Assembly: GCA_950295325.1 (NCBI GenBank) | Contig: OX485806.1 | Location: 13,762,001-13,826,000, forward strand | DNA: 64,000 nt | Reading direction: 5' to 3' | Source: Polytrichum commune | Taxonomy: Eukaryota; Streptophyta; Polytrichopsida; Polytrichales; Polytrichaceae | The notes under the pieces: generated by a model | Database searches by the model: none | Seen by the model: the letters and a program-made list of their open reading frames with translations, nothing else | Told to the model about the DNA's origin: nothing | Shown here: positions 1-12,043 of the stretch, piece after piece | Layout of the letters: each line of letters begins with the position of its first letter | Numbering within the stretch: the first letter of the stretch is position 1 | Translations under genes and position numbers: made by a program

Positions 1-889
1 AGACTAGTGAGTGTTATGTGTTAAGTGTTATAACATGCTCTACTCCCTTCTTTGTTAATTGCACCTCTATAAGTGTTAATTTTGAGATAATCAAGGTAAC
101 AATATATGAGAGCATACATTTTAAACATGTAATCACATTTATCCCATAATCTTTGCAAACAATTCAAAATTGTTGGAGGCACACGGGTTTTCTTCTTATC
201 TCTATTGAGCGGGAGATAGAGGAAGCTAGGCGCTTGGTGGAGGTTGATGAAGTTGCTACTCTACTCCGTCAACTGACGTTGTTGTCATCTAACAGTGAGG
301 TGAGTGACGTGATGAATGCTCATGAATACCTCAATTATGAGATGGAGTTTGATTTAAACAACCCCTATGGACCTACCGATGAGGAGTTTTTGGATATGTA
401 TTCCTCAGAACATCAAGAAATTGATGTTGATGAGGTTATGGTCAATGTGGTAGAAGAAGTTGTAGGATTTAGTGTTGTTGAGCGTTCTCTAAAGACTTTG
501 AAGAAATACTTTGAACAAAGACCAAATGATGCCCTATCACACACCAAGAGCATTCAATTACTGCACAAGGAAGTTTCATCTCATCATTTGGAAGCTTCTC
601 GTCATACTACTATAGACTCTTTCTTTGGGTTAGTTTAGTTGGAAGAATCTAGTCAAGTTACTATTATATAGTTTATTTCTTTCAATTAGTTTAGTTGAAT
701 CATGTATTATCATTTGTACTTTCGTTTTTTTATAAAACCTCATGTTCTTCATTTTCGGTAATTTTAAGTGTTATTTCTATAAATGTTACCAATCATCGGT
801 ATGAATTCTATAAGTGTTACGTGTTATAATTCTATATATGTTATTTTTTTTGCTACTCCTGACCTGTAACATTTATAGAGTCTCGACTA
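1..889 (+). mobile_element. 3' end of a decayed pogo/Tigger-like transposon
   Basis: The fragment holds the C-terminal part of a transposase (153-638) followed by non-coding DNA with repeated TATAAGTGTTA-type motifs near 65-80, 775-790 and 808-841. It ends in a terminal-repeat-like stretch, CTATAAATGTTAC read on the - strand, near 862-889. Motifs of this type crowd the ends of pogo elements. The left end lies outside the window, so the terminal repeat cannot be paired. This is not a copy of the intact pogo element at 36926-39664, whose ends differ. Confidence 0.55.
153..638 (+). pseudogene. C-terminal fragment of a pogo/Tigger DDE transposase
   Basis: The frame opens with TIQNCWRHTGF, which matches the motif TIRNCWRKSAI of the intact pogo transposase at 37127-38827. 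In that family the motif follows the DDE catalytic core. Next come an acidic stretch (roughly residues 60-105) and a C-terminal tail ending TTIDSFFGLV, which resembles a PCNA-interacting (PIP) box. There is no ATG at the left edge and an in-frame stop lies just upstream. The CENP-B-like DNA-binding part and catalytic aspartates are missing, so this piece cannot transpose. Family assignment is good; whether it is a 3' exon or a truncation cannot be told here. Confidence 0.6.
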
Positions 890-1924
890 TATCGGACATC
901 AAAAGACACATGTTTTAATGATGCGATTGGACTATTGCACAAAATCTATGAATTGTTCATAGGTTCAATGCTTAACACGACTGGGAGGTCCTCCCAAAGT
1001 TCATAAAGGCCTTCCAAAATGCAAATCCTCACAAGTAAAAATTATGATTGTTGCACTTGGGGTTCGATGATAAACACAATTGAAAGAGATAACACCCACT
1101 TTGACCTCCTATAACTTTTGCACCTCAATTCCGACATAAAATTACTAAGCAACCATTTTAGACCCATCGACCTTACCGATTTCAACACAACATTCAAAAT
1201 CCATCCATGGAGTTGGAACTTAAAAGTGCCCAGAAATAGGGCCACATACCTTATATCTTTGGAGCAAGAGCCACGTGGCAACTAATGGAGCCAGAAAATA
1301 CACACACAACATAATAAATTTCATCCAGAGGGTAGTAAAGCATCAACTCCAATTTCATCCAAATACATTCAATGCAGCTTGACCGACCCATGGGGCCTTA
1401 GGATTCAGGAGACACGTGTCATTATGACAGCTGGAGACCCTCCTAGCTGTCATTTTTTGGCCTACCTGTACATGGGGTCATGCCTTGACACGTGTGCATG
1501 CGATGCCAACTCAGCCTGCCAGCTCATTATGGTGAATCATTTTCAATCACAAGGCGGGTGGGTCAAGGCCAAATGCAAATGCGAAGGAAACCTTGTTTGC
1601 ATTCCCAAAGCACTTTAAACTCCCACTCCTATCATGTATGATAGCACTTTCTACACTAATACATGCGATTAGGTTGCCCCACACTAATTTATTGACTTTC
1701 CACACTATTTTGAAGATTCATTAGCACAATTATTAATGTGTTTTTTTCAATGTGGTTGTTATATGGATGAATTATAACAATTCATTAGTTTTTTAGTGAT
1801 TTGATTTTGACCCGAGGTAATTTACATGGGTAATGAGATAACCTATGTCACAAATTTGGAGAAGGACAAGACAATGCGAAAAAATCAATGTAGGAAGATA
1901 GAAATTAGGAGGACTGCATATTTT
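890..1924. other. Intergenic, no gene seen
   Basis: No coding pattern is visible. Two ACACGTGT motifs (near 1413 and 1490) resemble G-box/ABRE cores, but no adjacent gene uses them. Confidence 0.4.
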
Positions 1925-2270
1925 GTTGGTAATTTTGTTTCTTAATTGAAATTACTATGATTTTTTGAAGCCAAAAGTTGGCTTGAACATATTGTCAATG
2001 TCTAGAGTTTGCCATAACTAATCGTTTTAATTGCTCGTTCCTCCTTAATTTAGCACTTAAAAAAAATGACATATGTCATGGCACTATTGGTTCTATCCTA
2101 ATTGAAAGTTGGAACCAATAGTGACATGACACGTGTCCTCGTTTGGAGTAAAGTGAGGAGGAATGAGTGGTTATGGCAAACTCTAGAAATTGGTAAATAT
2201 GTTCATGCCAACTTTTGGCTTCAAATTTTCAAATAAATTTCAATTTAAGGAATAAAATTACAATTCTTCC
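1925..2270. mobile_element. Fold-back (hairpin) element, imperfect arms of about 165 bp
   Basis: The left arm contains GCCAAAAGTTGGC, then AGAGTTTGCCATAA, and ends near GGCACTATTGGTTC. The right arm repeats these in reverse complement (GAACCAATAGTG, TTATGGCAAACTCT, GCCAACTTTTGGC). The loop is only about 20 nt. The left arm has a short insertion, so pairing is imperfect. No coding capacity is seen. A solo relative of the right arm lies at 3226-3440, so the sequence is a dispersed family. Confidence 0.7.
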
Positions 2271-3225
2271 AATAAATTAAGTGATTGGTTATGGGCAGCT
2301 CTACTCTGGTAGGAATGTCCAAACCTTTTATTTGGAAGGAGAAACTTAGGGATGCTCGTGAATAATGTTATGAGGGGTTCATATCATGACAAATACAAGT
2401 TATTATATATTCACAATGATTGCACTACTTAGAGCAAAGGAGAAGTCCTCTTGAAGAAAGCCATTTGCTTACATGTGTGCACATAACCACCTTCCAATTT
2501 TTGAAGTATCCAAGTGTTGTGACTATGTGTGATTTAGTGTGGCCCACACTATTGACCCATGTTAAAAGATCTTGCAATCATTGGGTGTCAGCCAGAGAAG
2601 GTGACAACATACTTGTTGCTACATGACAAGTCACGGAAGTCACTATAGTTAACATGACACATTAACTCCAACGCCATGCTAAATAATATATACAGTGCAA
2701 CTCATTTGGAAGTCATTTCCCTATTGCTACTCTGGCACATGTTGGTTTGACAAGACCTACAAGTGGGGCGTCCTCCCCCTAGCTCACATATTTAATATAA
2801 CAAACGACCAAACGGGGAACCGTTCTTTCTCTGCTTCTAGTGTCCCATAAAATATCTCCATCTCACATTAGTAGGATAACCAAAATGTTTTGGTAAATGT
2901 TTTGGAATTCATGAAAAAATAAAATAAAATAATAAAAATAAGGCAGTTTATTTCGGACTTGGAGGAGTCACATGCATAACATTACACAACTCCTTGGTTA
3001 CTGCGGGACCAAGTATCACATGAGCATACTTCTCCTTTAACCCTTAGGCACTCATCCAACCCGAAATGAGTCGCCACCTATTATTTGGATGGGGTTTGTG
3101 ACCCACTAGGTAGTAATCTACTTGGATGGAAGGTATCTATAGCAGAGGCGCATGTTCTCGATCAGGATCCAATTGACAATCTATAGGGTACCGGAATTTC
3201 GATCAAGTTGGGACTGAATTTCGAT
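2271..3225. other. Intergenic, no gene seen
   Basis: AT-rich sequence without a convincing reading frame or repeat structure. Confidence 0.4.
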
Positions 3226-3440
3226 TAAGCTAGGACTAACTTTTGATTTGGCTAAAACCAATAGTGCTATGACACATGTCCTGGTTTTGAGTGCTAAAGT
3301 GAGGAGGAATGAGCGATTATGGAAAATCCTAGACATTGATAATATGTTCGGGCCAACTTTCGGCTTCAAAAATTCATTGTAATTTTTATTAAAGGAATAA
3401 AATTACCAAAAATTTGCAATTCTTTTGATTTCTATCTTCC
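3226..3440. repeat. Solo arm related to the 1925-2270 fold-back element
   Basis: It shares ordered blocks with the right arm of the 1925-2270 hairpin: ACCAATAGTG, GTGAGGAGGAATGAG, GCCAACTTTCGGCTTC and GGAATAAAATTAC. It also shares TTCTATCTTCCTACA with the flank of the left arm (as reverse complement). No partner arm is present nearby. Confidence 0.6.
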
Positions 3441-4605
3441 TACACAGGTTAAGTTTGCACCACCTTATACTTCTTGAGCTGGTGCACAATCTCTTAAGTG
3501 ATCAGTTATGGGCACCTCCACTCTAATGATGTCAAGTAGTGCCCACTACCATGTGGACCAAAACAACATATAAAAACCTCATACTTAAAGCATGTAGGAT
3601 TTTTGTTAGGTTGGCATTTTCTTGTTTTGGGAGGTGGTCCCATGAGCTGCTCATATGTAGGAGCCAAATTTAGGAGCTAACTTTTTCTACATACGATGCC
3701 CAATTTGGGTGGGGGGTTTTCCTCCCTAGACAAGGTGATGGTTGTGCGCAACTTGACTAGATGGATTTGGGAAAAAATTAGTGTACAAGTTGCTTGCTTC
3801 ATGAAAAAGGGGAAATATTCCAAAAATGACCTCATGTGACCCTGCAACTTTGAGGGTGGTGGAATTTATCTAAATTTGCTCCAGAAAACCCACAAATTTG
3901 GGAGTAGCTCATTTGTCATCTACATAAAATAGTATGGAAAAGTTGCTAACTTTCTAAAATTTGTGGCATGACCGAAATGGTCATGAAACAAAAAAATTCA
4001 AAGTTTTCTCTAGCTAGCTGCCCACCGAATGAAGGTCCTTTTCATATGTTAATTTGACATAGCAAATGCAGCCCGATTGACTTAAAATGTTCACATCAAG
4101 AGTATATCGTAGTCTAGTTCACATATGTACAATTGGATTTCAAGGAAACAAACTCTATTTTGCTACGTAACGGATTTCTTCAACATTGGTGTTGGAAATG
4201 CCTGAAAATGGAATTTGAAGGCTGGAGCATTTAGGGGTTAATACACGAACTCCCCATTTTACGGGGAGCACTACGGCTGAGTACTATGAACTTTTTGATA
4301 ATCAACCGTAAATTCACAACCTCTTCTTTTGAAAAGAGACCGTCATGTAGTTGCTTTATAGTGTTATGTGTCTACACATTTCTTCTGAGATACTTTTTAG
4401 CACAACTATAACATTATTCAACACCCAGAGTTTGTTTAGTGGACCTTAGGAATATAACAATCGAATGCTTGGAAAGCCGGGCCAGGTCGCTTACCTATTT
4501 TGCGCGTAGGGTGCAAGGCACCAAAATGATTGACCCGCAATTTACCTACCTTCCCTATTCACGCAAATTCCTACCCAACATGTACGTATACGGTACATGC
4601 TTCCA
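3441..4605. other. Intergenic, no gene seen
   Basis: No coding pattern. The phrase TTAGGGGTTAA near 4232 also occurs in the inverted repeats at 59758 and 60573, so a small dispersed repeat may be present. Confidence 0.35.
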
Positions 4606-4609
4606 TCAT

Positions 4610-4700
4610 TCGGGTCACGTGTAGGGGCCTTAGATGCCGGAGCTTCCACAACTATGAAATAGGGACATGTCAGCCTGTCTCGAATCCACGTGTCATGTAG
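4610..4700. promoter_or_regulatory. Two CACGTGT G-box-like motifs upstream of the SUN gene
   Basis: GTCACGTGTAG lies near 4614 and CCACGTGTCATG near 4687, roughly 0.9 kb upstream of the SUN start codon. CACGTGT is the core bound by plant bZIP and bHLH factors. Whether these sites act on this gene is inference from position only. Confidence 0.3.
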
Positions 4701-4819
4701 ATTTCAGACGGTATTCGAGGAGCTTTTGTTGCAAAGACCGCGCGCTTTCGGAGCCCGGCGTCGGTGAACCTCGGAGTTGATTCGGGGAGAACTGGGCCGA
4801 ATCAACCGCATTTGTGGGG

Positions 4820-5320
4820 TTGGGGTCACAAATATATGCTCAAGACCAAAAATTTGGTGGTGGGTTTTTCTTGGGTTACTAGATATTTGCTTCTCTCCGG
4901 GGCTCGTCGTCTTCTTCTCCTTCTTCTTGACGGATTCCTGCTGATTCCGGGCTCAAAATCTTCGACAGAGACGTTTTGAAAAAAAATTTGGGTCACAAAT
5001 TTATGCTTAAAATCGAAATCTGATGTGAGTTTTTTGGTTCAGGAGAAATTCGGTCTTCGTCTTCGTTTTCTTCTTCAAGCTCTTTGAGCGTGTCACGACT
5101 CCACGGATTCCTGCTGATTCCGGGCTCACAATCTTGCCCTTGTGATTTGGGGTCACAAACACATGCTGGAAATCGATGTTCGTTGGTGGAAGTCTTTTGG
5201 TTCAGGAGAAAAATCTTCTTCGGATTCGTCGTCGTTATCTTCTTCTTATTCTTCAGGCTATTTGAGCGTGTGTGACTTGACGGATTTCTGCTAATTTCAA
5301 GCTCACAAACTTCCACAAAT
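4820..5320 (+). repeat. Three tandem ~165 bp repeats in the SUN gene upstream/leader region
   Basis: Each unit starts with GGTCACAAA (about 4824, 4991, 5151), passes through a CTTCTTC-rich tract, and ends with a GATTCCTGCTGATTCCGGGC-like block (about 4934, 5104; diverged at 5281). The units lie 230-730 bp upstream of the SUN start codon, so they are probably promoter or 5' UTR. The pyrimidine-rich tracts are typical of plant transcription-start regions. Confidence 0.7.
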
Positions 5321-5549
5321 TTCTGACAGATGCTCGAGAGAAGCTTTCGAGGGGGAGGAGAAGGTCGATTTAGCGGAGAAGAAGATATCTTGCTCCAGAA
5401 TCACATCATATGTTGATATTGTTGATGTGGTTAGGCTAAAGCGAGGGTTTAAGAAGTTAAGAAACACAGAGAGAGTGAAAGAGAGAAAGAGGTTCAAGTG
5501 AGTTGTAGGAAGAAATTGGGGCGACGTGATGTGGGAGTTGTGAGAAGCA

Positions 5550-8500
5550 ATGCAGAAGAAGGCGGGGAAGGCTAAGCACAAGGTGCGGAAGGCGGTGGTC
5601 CTTAATAAGCCCCCTGCTACTATCACCACTTCTGCTCATACCCAACACCGACACCAGAAAGAGGGAAGCTATGGTGGGCTATGTTGGGGTTTCACTGCAA
5701 CGACAATCGGAGTCGGCCTTTTTCTCATCCTTGTCATATTGCTAAACCTCCCTGCATTTGCAAAAGTTTTCGGGCCAGAAGGAGGTGAGTGTTTCATTGA
5801 ACACGTTATTGATTGAGTTGTTTGGGTGGTTTGATTTTCACATATGTTTTGTCTGGTAGAATAGAAGCGATGTAATATGCTTCTTCTGCAAGGCATATCT
5901 GCAACTATGGTACTCGAAGAGGAATATAAAAGGAATTCAACATAGCCATTCAAGTATTCATTCAAGCCATCCAAGCCATATCCTCTTCCTTCTTATCTAA
6001 TTGCTATACCTCCCTGCGTTTGCAAGGGTTTTCGGGCCAGAAGGAGGTGAGTGCTTGATTGCATTCTTGTTCCGTTGTTTCTGGCGTCGTTTTGGAGGCA
6101 GTGTTTGCATGGTTGGATTTTTAGTTTTTTTTTCTTCCTATGTCTTTTTTCTCGCTGGGATACACTCAGTCATGGCCTGGTAGAATAGAACCGATGTGCG
6201 CTTCTTCTGCAAGGCATCCGCAGCTATGGTGTACTCGAAAGAGTATTTTGAAAGGAATTGAATATACCCATTCAGGTGTTCATTCAAGCCATCCAAGCCA
6301 TAGCCATTCAATTAGTCATTCAAGGTTTTGAAGCCATTAAAGCCATTCATTCAAGTCATAGCCATCCGCAGCTACTCAAGAGCCATGCTATCAAGTGGTT
6401 TTATCTGCTTGAAAGCCTAGGTTTCAACGAGTTTAGTGATGTGTTTAGTTGACGCGCGTGAGCTGAAATTAGCGCCACTTTTTCTGTAGCAAATTTCTCC
6501 TCTCCCGGAATCCGTTTTCCTGAGGTTTTGTGGGGTTACAGTTTGAACTAAGCCTCTTGCCGAATTCCCTGTTCTCGACTGCTCTTCGCACCGGCACCAA
6601 CATACAATGGAGAGTGAAACGCGTATTAAAACTGAAATTATTGCACTCTTGTTGTGGTTTCGAGATTAATAATAATTTTTAATAATTTTATTTGGTGAGG
6701 AACACCGGAGTCATTTTTTGAATAATCCTTTTCTTCATTTCAAGCGATCTCATCATCCTACTGAGTATCTAAATGGTTATGCATTGGGTTGTATAGACTT
6801 ATGTACTGGACCGAAAGAGTTTAGAGCTAGAGTTCAGGTTTTTGAGGTTCGAAGGCATTTATTCTCTTCAAGAATCACAAGTGTCATCATTCTACTGTTA
6901 TTCGGAAGATCCCTCACTCTTATGAGTTTACAGAAGGAAGTGTAAAAGGATCAAACTAAGTGAAGGTTTGAGAATTACCTATATTTGGCTTTGTGAAGGA
7001 TTTATGGTCTCCATCTTACTTATGTGTGGGATATGAATCAGTATGTAGACTTATGTCAGTAAGAATTTGTTTCTACTTGTCGATCCCAAATCTATGTTAA
7101 TAACTGAACCAACAACAGAAATGAGAATGCTGAGGGACCCTAAAATTCATCTTGACTGGCAGTGTCCACATCTTCCTAAACTGGGACCACTTGATTTTGA
7201 TGCCCTCATGTTTCTAGGAGTTCCATTTGAAATTTCCATCAATGCTGATCATTCAAGGGTGTGATTGACACATTTTCTTTTTCAATGCTTCAAAATAGTT
7301 CACTGTCTTATGTATTTTCTCAAAATGGTGCAGATTCTTTTGTACCTGTGATTACAAAGTGCCGTTGGGCATCGCCATTAGAATTCTCTGATATCAAGAG
7401 CACAGCAATAATAAACAACAAGTCCTTCCACACCGACCAGTGTCTTCTCAATGGATCCAAGGTTGCTGATACCGCTGCCCAAGATTACAACGACCCAGAC
7501 TGGTCACGGGCATTATCATCAGACCACCTCAATAATAATAACAAGGGTTGGAGTTCTTGGGAAGAACCTGACAGATTATCATCATCATCTGGTTCAATGA
7601 ACATTGATACTCCAATCCCAGCAGCAACAACTCCCAGAAAACAAATGTCATTTTTCGTGGTTGCAACAGATTCTGGCCAGTCACATTATGCCACATCACT
7701 CGACACATCTACTACAGATTCAGACTCCACCACTGCAGGCTACGAACCAACTCAGAGTGCAGGAGATGCAGAAAAGGATTTAGTTATTCAACTGGTGGAT
7801 GATGATGATACACTGGCTGCTTCCCCGCTTGCGGATAATGACATGGATAACAAGCAAACTTCAAGAGGATTTCCACCCAGCAACAAAAACAAGCTCTCAT
7901 GGGTCACTGAACTAGTTGACATGGACAAAATATGTCCATCAAAGGTTGAAACAGTATCGATGATGATGGATTCAAGTGACCACTCATACTTACTGTGCAT
8001 AAGGGATGATCAAAATGGTTCAGTGGTGTGTGACCCATTGTGTCTCTTTTTGGAGACAAGCTTTTTTGTCGAGACAACAGCTCAGGCTTTTCTTTGCAGT
8101 TCAACGGCTCTAAAAGATGATGAATCTACACATCTGTCTGTTGATAATGAATTTTGCAGTGAAAGTCTTTGTCCGAGTGATGATGATACAAATGTCATCA
8201 ACAACCAGGTTGCAGAGGAGGCTCAGGAGGTGTTAAACGTTAATGAATCTGATGACAAATCTGATAAAGTTTTTGAGGATAACATTAATATCAAGGGACA
8301 AGAAAGTGAGGTGGTGCAAGATGTGAGGTGGTCGCGACACCGAGTTGTGCAAATGCAGAGCTTGGATGAGTACAAGAAATCGGTGATTGAGAAGCAGCGA
8401 CAGGATCCAAGTAGTAAACCTGCAGTTGTGATGAATGGAAGCAGTGCCCCGACCATGAATAATCAACCGCTTCACCAGAGCCAGCAGGAGGGGAGGTCCA

Positions 8501-10627
8501 AAGTGAATTACGCGGACGTGTCACATGGTGCGAAACTTGTTGCAGCGAATAAGGATGCAAAAGGTGCTTCAAATCTCCTGGTGGCTGATAAAGATAAGTA
8601 CCTGCGAAACCCATGCAGTGCGGACGAAAAGTTTGTTGTTGTTGAACTTGCAGAAGAGACTCTCGTTGACACTGTTATGATAGGAAACCTTGAGTTCCAT
8701 TCCTCGAATTTGAAGAACTTCGAGCTCCTCGGCAGTCCTGAAGTGTACCCGACGGAGAAGTGGATCAACCTTGGGACGTTTGAAGCTGAAAACGTTCGCC
8801 ACTTGCAAAATTTCACACTTGCGGAGCCCAAGTGGGTGCGCACTTTGAAGCTGCGGTTGTTGACGCATCACGGATCCGAATTTTACTGTACCTTGACTGC
8901 GTTTAAAGTTTACGGAGTTGACGCCATTGAGCGGCTTCTGGAAGATTGGATAGTTGGGGATGACGTGGACCGAGTTGGAAGACAAAGTGTACCGAATGCA
9001 ACTTCTTCAATGTTGCGTAATGATGGCACAAAGTCTACTCCATCTACCAATCCAGTTGCTTCTCCAGCATTTACAGCATCGTCAGAAATTACAAAAAACA
9101 CTGATGAAGATAGTGGTGTTGAATCTCTTGATACCATTTTTGAGCCTCTTGAAGCCAAGGATGTGGCACCAAAAGGTGAGGGAGATGGCAATGGTGTCCC
9201 GGAGGAGAGAAGGAAAGAAGACGGAATCAAGGGGTTGTCAGCAGGGACTTCTCAACAGGAATGGTTACATTTGTCAGGTCGATTGACGGGCGAGTCGGTG
9301 TTGAAGATTTTGATGCAGAAAGTGAAGATGCTTGAGCTGAATCAGTCGCTACTGGATGGTTATCTTGGAGATTTGTACAAGATGTACAAGGAGATGTTCA
9401 TGGAAATCGACAAGGACCTCGTTGCTATGACAAGTCGGCTACAGAATGAGTCGGCTTCAACGGCCTCGCTCATGTTGCGGCTTCAGGAAAATGTGAGCAT
9501 TTCTTAATGTCCTGTTTTCATATCTGGATATCTCATATGCCCAGAAATGAAGTTTGTCTTGCTGGCGTTGCTAAGAAGAACACTGCCTATATAGCCTTTG
9601 TTGTTCAGGCATATGTAGTCTGAGTTGCGGTATGAACAGATTTACATGGCGATGGATACTATATTGTTTGAATTTTCAAACTTCTATTGTGGATGCACAG
9701 CATGTCTTGCCTTCTGTGCCAATTGATATTCAATTTGCCAACTGGAGGTTATGTAAGGTAGAGAACCTAAAACCAACACTGTCTACTATATTCATACATT
9801 TGAAGCCCCTAAATTTATGAAAATAGTCCATGTTGTTGGTTTTAGGTTCAGTGTTGGTTTTGGGTATACATACCTTAGATTGTATGCCTTTTCTTGGCTA
9901 GAATGAGAGTCTGAAAGGGTTTGTGGGGGATTATTGGCAGGAACGAAAACAACAGAAGGAGCATGTAGATTCAGAAGCCAAGCTTACATCTCAGCTTGAT
10001 GATCTCCGACATGACATGGAGATGATGAGGTATTTCCTCTTCCTCTCTCTTGTCTACTCTCTTCTTAGTGTCAGTTGGCGTCCTTCTCAATGCGAATTGA
10101 CTGGTATCTGCGTATCTTCAAAGCTGGTGTTCTAAATGCCAAATCCTAGACCACAATCCTCTTAAGGGCAGTATAAGTTGGAAACTTCTTGCTTTGTTCT
10201 GAATGATGGATATTTCAAGTTGAGGTTTTGGGGTCTATGAACAGTTAATCGCTTTGTTCTGAAAATTGTCTGCACTGGGATGTAGCTTCACCTTTTCAGA
10301 GGCCAAGCTTTGTAAGGAATGATGTTTTAAGTGCAGGTGTAGCTTGTCATAGTGCTTAAGTGTCATTTTGAAGCAATTTGTATTGGAACGTCTGAAAGAG
10401 GTTGTTTGGGATACCTGGTTCAGTGTTTCCTTGCAACCATTTGCAAACCTCAACTTCAGACCTTCTGTTGATGCGAGTATAGTTCTCATATGTTTTCCTG
10501 GTGGTCTTACAGGAAGCAATTACAACACATGGAACATCGTGAAACATTGGTCTTCACATTTGCTCTCATTTGCTTGCTCCTCTTTCCGATTGTTTACCTT
10601 GTCCAACATGGTAGACTAATTCACTGA
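5550..10627 (+). CDS. SUN3/4-like: Mid-SUN domain protein (plant SUN3/4/5 type), 4 coding exons
   Basis: CDS model: join(5550..5784, 7334..9492, 9941..10029, 10513..10627), 865 aa, all junctions GT-AG and in phase. Residues 1-47 are basic. A membrane segment spans about 48-71 ([15 protein letters not shown]). A long acidic, Ser/Asp-rich linker follows. The SUN domain is at about 468-608, starting with [16 protein letters not shown] and including [17 protein letters not shown] and HGSEFYCTL. Then come a ERLLEDW block, a conserved [14 protein letters not shown] stretch and a coiled coil. A C-terminal membrane segment spans about 840-858 ([13 protein letters not shown]). The internal SUN domain is the hallmark of plant mid-SUN proteins, which sit in the nuclear envelope and ER, take part in LINC-type bridges and influence nuclear shape. 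Known members usually have two C-terminal membrane segments; only one is found here, so a downstream exon or alternative splice may be missed. The start ATG opens a basic N-terminus directly before the first membrane segment. Confidence 0.92.
5739..6305 (+). repeat. Imperfect ~260 bp tandem duplication of exon 1 end plus intron start
   Basis: Copy 1 begins at 5739 (exon 1 codons for [13 protein letters not shown], then the GTGAGT donor at 5785). Copy 2 begins at 6001 with nearly the same bases, encoding [13 protein letters not shown] with a GTGAGT at 6046. Both copies continue with TGGTAGAATAGAA, TTCTTCTGCAAGGCAT and TTCAAGCCATCCAAGCCAT. No AG acceptor lies directly in front of copy 2, so it is probably a non-functional exon duplicate inside intron 1. 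The donor sequence is preserved. Confidence 0.75.
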
Positions 10628-11565
10628 CACATAGTTTACCTATTCTTGGGAAGGGAAATTTTACACCTTAGAGCAATTCCCTTCAATTGTCAGGTACTAA
10701 ACTCAGCAGAACCTGTTAAAAGGTTTTAGATTCTTATGAAAATCTTCATTGAGATGAATGTATCATAATCGGCGCATGAGATGTGCATCCCATTTTTCAC
10801 TTGGTAATCTTTACACCAGTAGTTCCACCTCTTTCAGATTCTCAATGTTCCCAAAACAAAAACCTGAAATCAGCTTTTAGCATCCTTTCATCTTGCGGGA
10901 TATTTAATTTCACAATCCATTCCATTACAGGGTTGTGGTTGAATTCATAGCATCAGCTGCAGGGTTTGTTGGCTCTACAGATGAAGAGTACTTTTCCCAT
11001 TTTGATCCAATCATCTGACAGACGAAAAAATACGGAGAGATCTTGTTGCTTGCTTTAAATGGACATTCAAGCTTTCAATGATGCCTAGTGACAGGTGTGC
11101 CTATTTAGTCATAATACAATTTTGGAGAATCCTGTGATAATAGCATTCAAGACTCAAAACTTTTAGGTGCACTGAGAGGAAGTAGCACTAGATGCATCAT
11201 GAAGTCCTTTGAGGGAGATGCATTGAGGATAGTAGATTGTTTTGAGAGTCAACTTGTAGAATACTTATTCCATTTTGATTAATTGAAACAGCAAAGGCCC
11301 TTGATCCGAAACTCTTGTAAGTGCCAGAAGCTCTTGCTCTTGTTATCAATATACTTTGTGTGCAATGCTTCTTGTGAAACGCTTCCTTGCATCTTTTAAA
11401 TTTCATATCTTGTGAAATGGGACATGAATATATTTAAATGGTGAGAATTATTTGTACAACCTGTCTGTAGTTCTGGTGGCATTCTTCATTAATCTGAATA
11501 GCAGTCTCAATACTGTAGTTACCTGCAAGGGTTCAGTGGTTCTGCTAAATCCTAAACCTCAACTA
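10628..11565. other. 3' flank of the SUN gene, no further gene seen
   Basis: The SUN 3' UTR should lie here. An acceptor-like TTACAGGGTTGTGG near 10931 could start an alternative last exon, but no membrane segment follows it. Nothing else was recognised. Confidence 0.35.
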
Positions 11566-11885
11566 CACTGATTATCCGAATTAGTGTGTGTACTATTCGG
11601 AGTTACGCAGTGCTATAACCATTTAAATGAGGATGCAATGCTTAACCAAGCAAAGTCATTTATGTTTTATAATGTCCGAATAGGGCTCGGGCGAACCGAT
11701 CTATACAATGGTTCCTTGGAGGCAAGGGTTTAGGCATCTAACAAGGAACGAGTGTATGGGTTGGTTCGCCCAAATCGTCCGAACAACCTATTGAACTTTT
11801 GTTTGTAAAAATTAAACCCATGAGTAAGATGTTATTGCACTGTATAACTCCAAGTAGTAACACACACTAATTCGGATAATCAGTG
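11566..11885. mobile_element. 320 bp MITE (family C) with ~55 bp terminal inverted repeats
   Basis: The left end after TA reads CACTGATTATCCGAATTAGT. The right end is its reverse complement, ATTCGGATAATCAGTG, at 11870-11885. The inner parts of both arms share GGAGTTAC and TGCTATAAC/TGCAATAAC. TA precedes the left end; the right flank is AA, so that TA has probably mutated. No coding capacity. The CACT start and TA target match the other MITEs in this window. Confidence 0.75.
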
Positions 11886-12043
11886 AATTCTAAACCTTAA
11901 ATGTTCATAGTTGAGTGCTAGAAGTAAAATAAATATGGATAGCCACACTAATATTCCACCCAATATCAATCAAATCATATTCCATGTAACTTAGATACAT
12001 CGTCTAGGAAACTCTTCATACCTTTTATAGCCCATTAGCTAGT

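Noticed and set aside
7067-7264. Open frame in SUN intron 1 as a possible extra exon
   Set aside because: Exon 1 (phase 1) joins exon 2 at 7334 in frame, and this stretch shows no similarity to SUN proteins.
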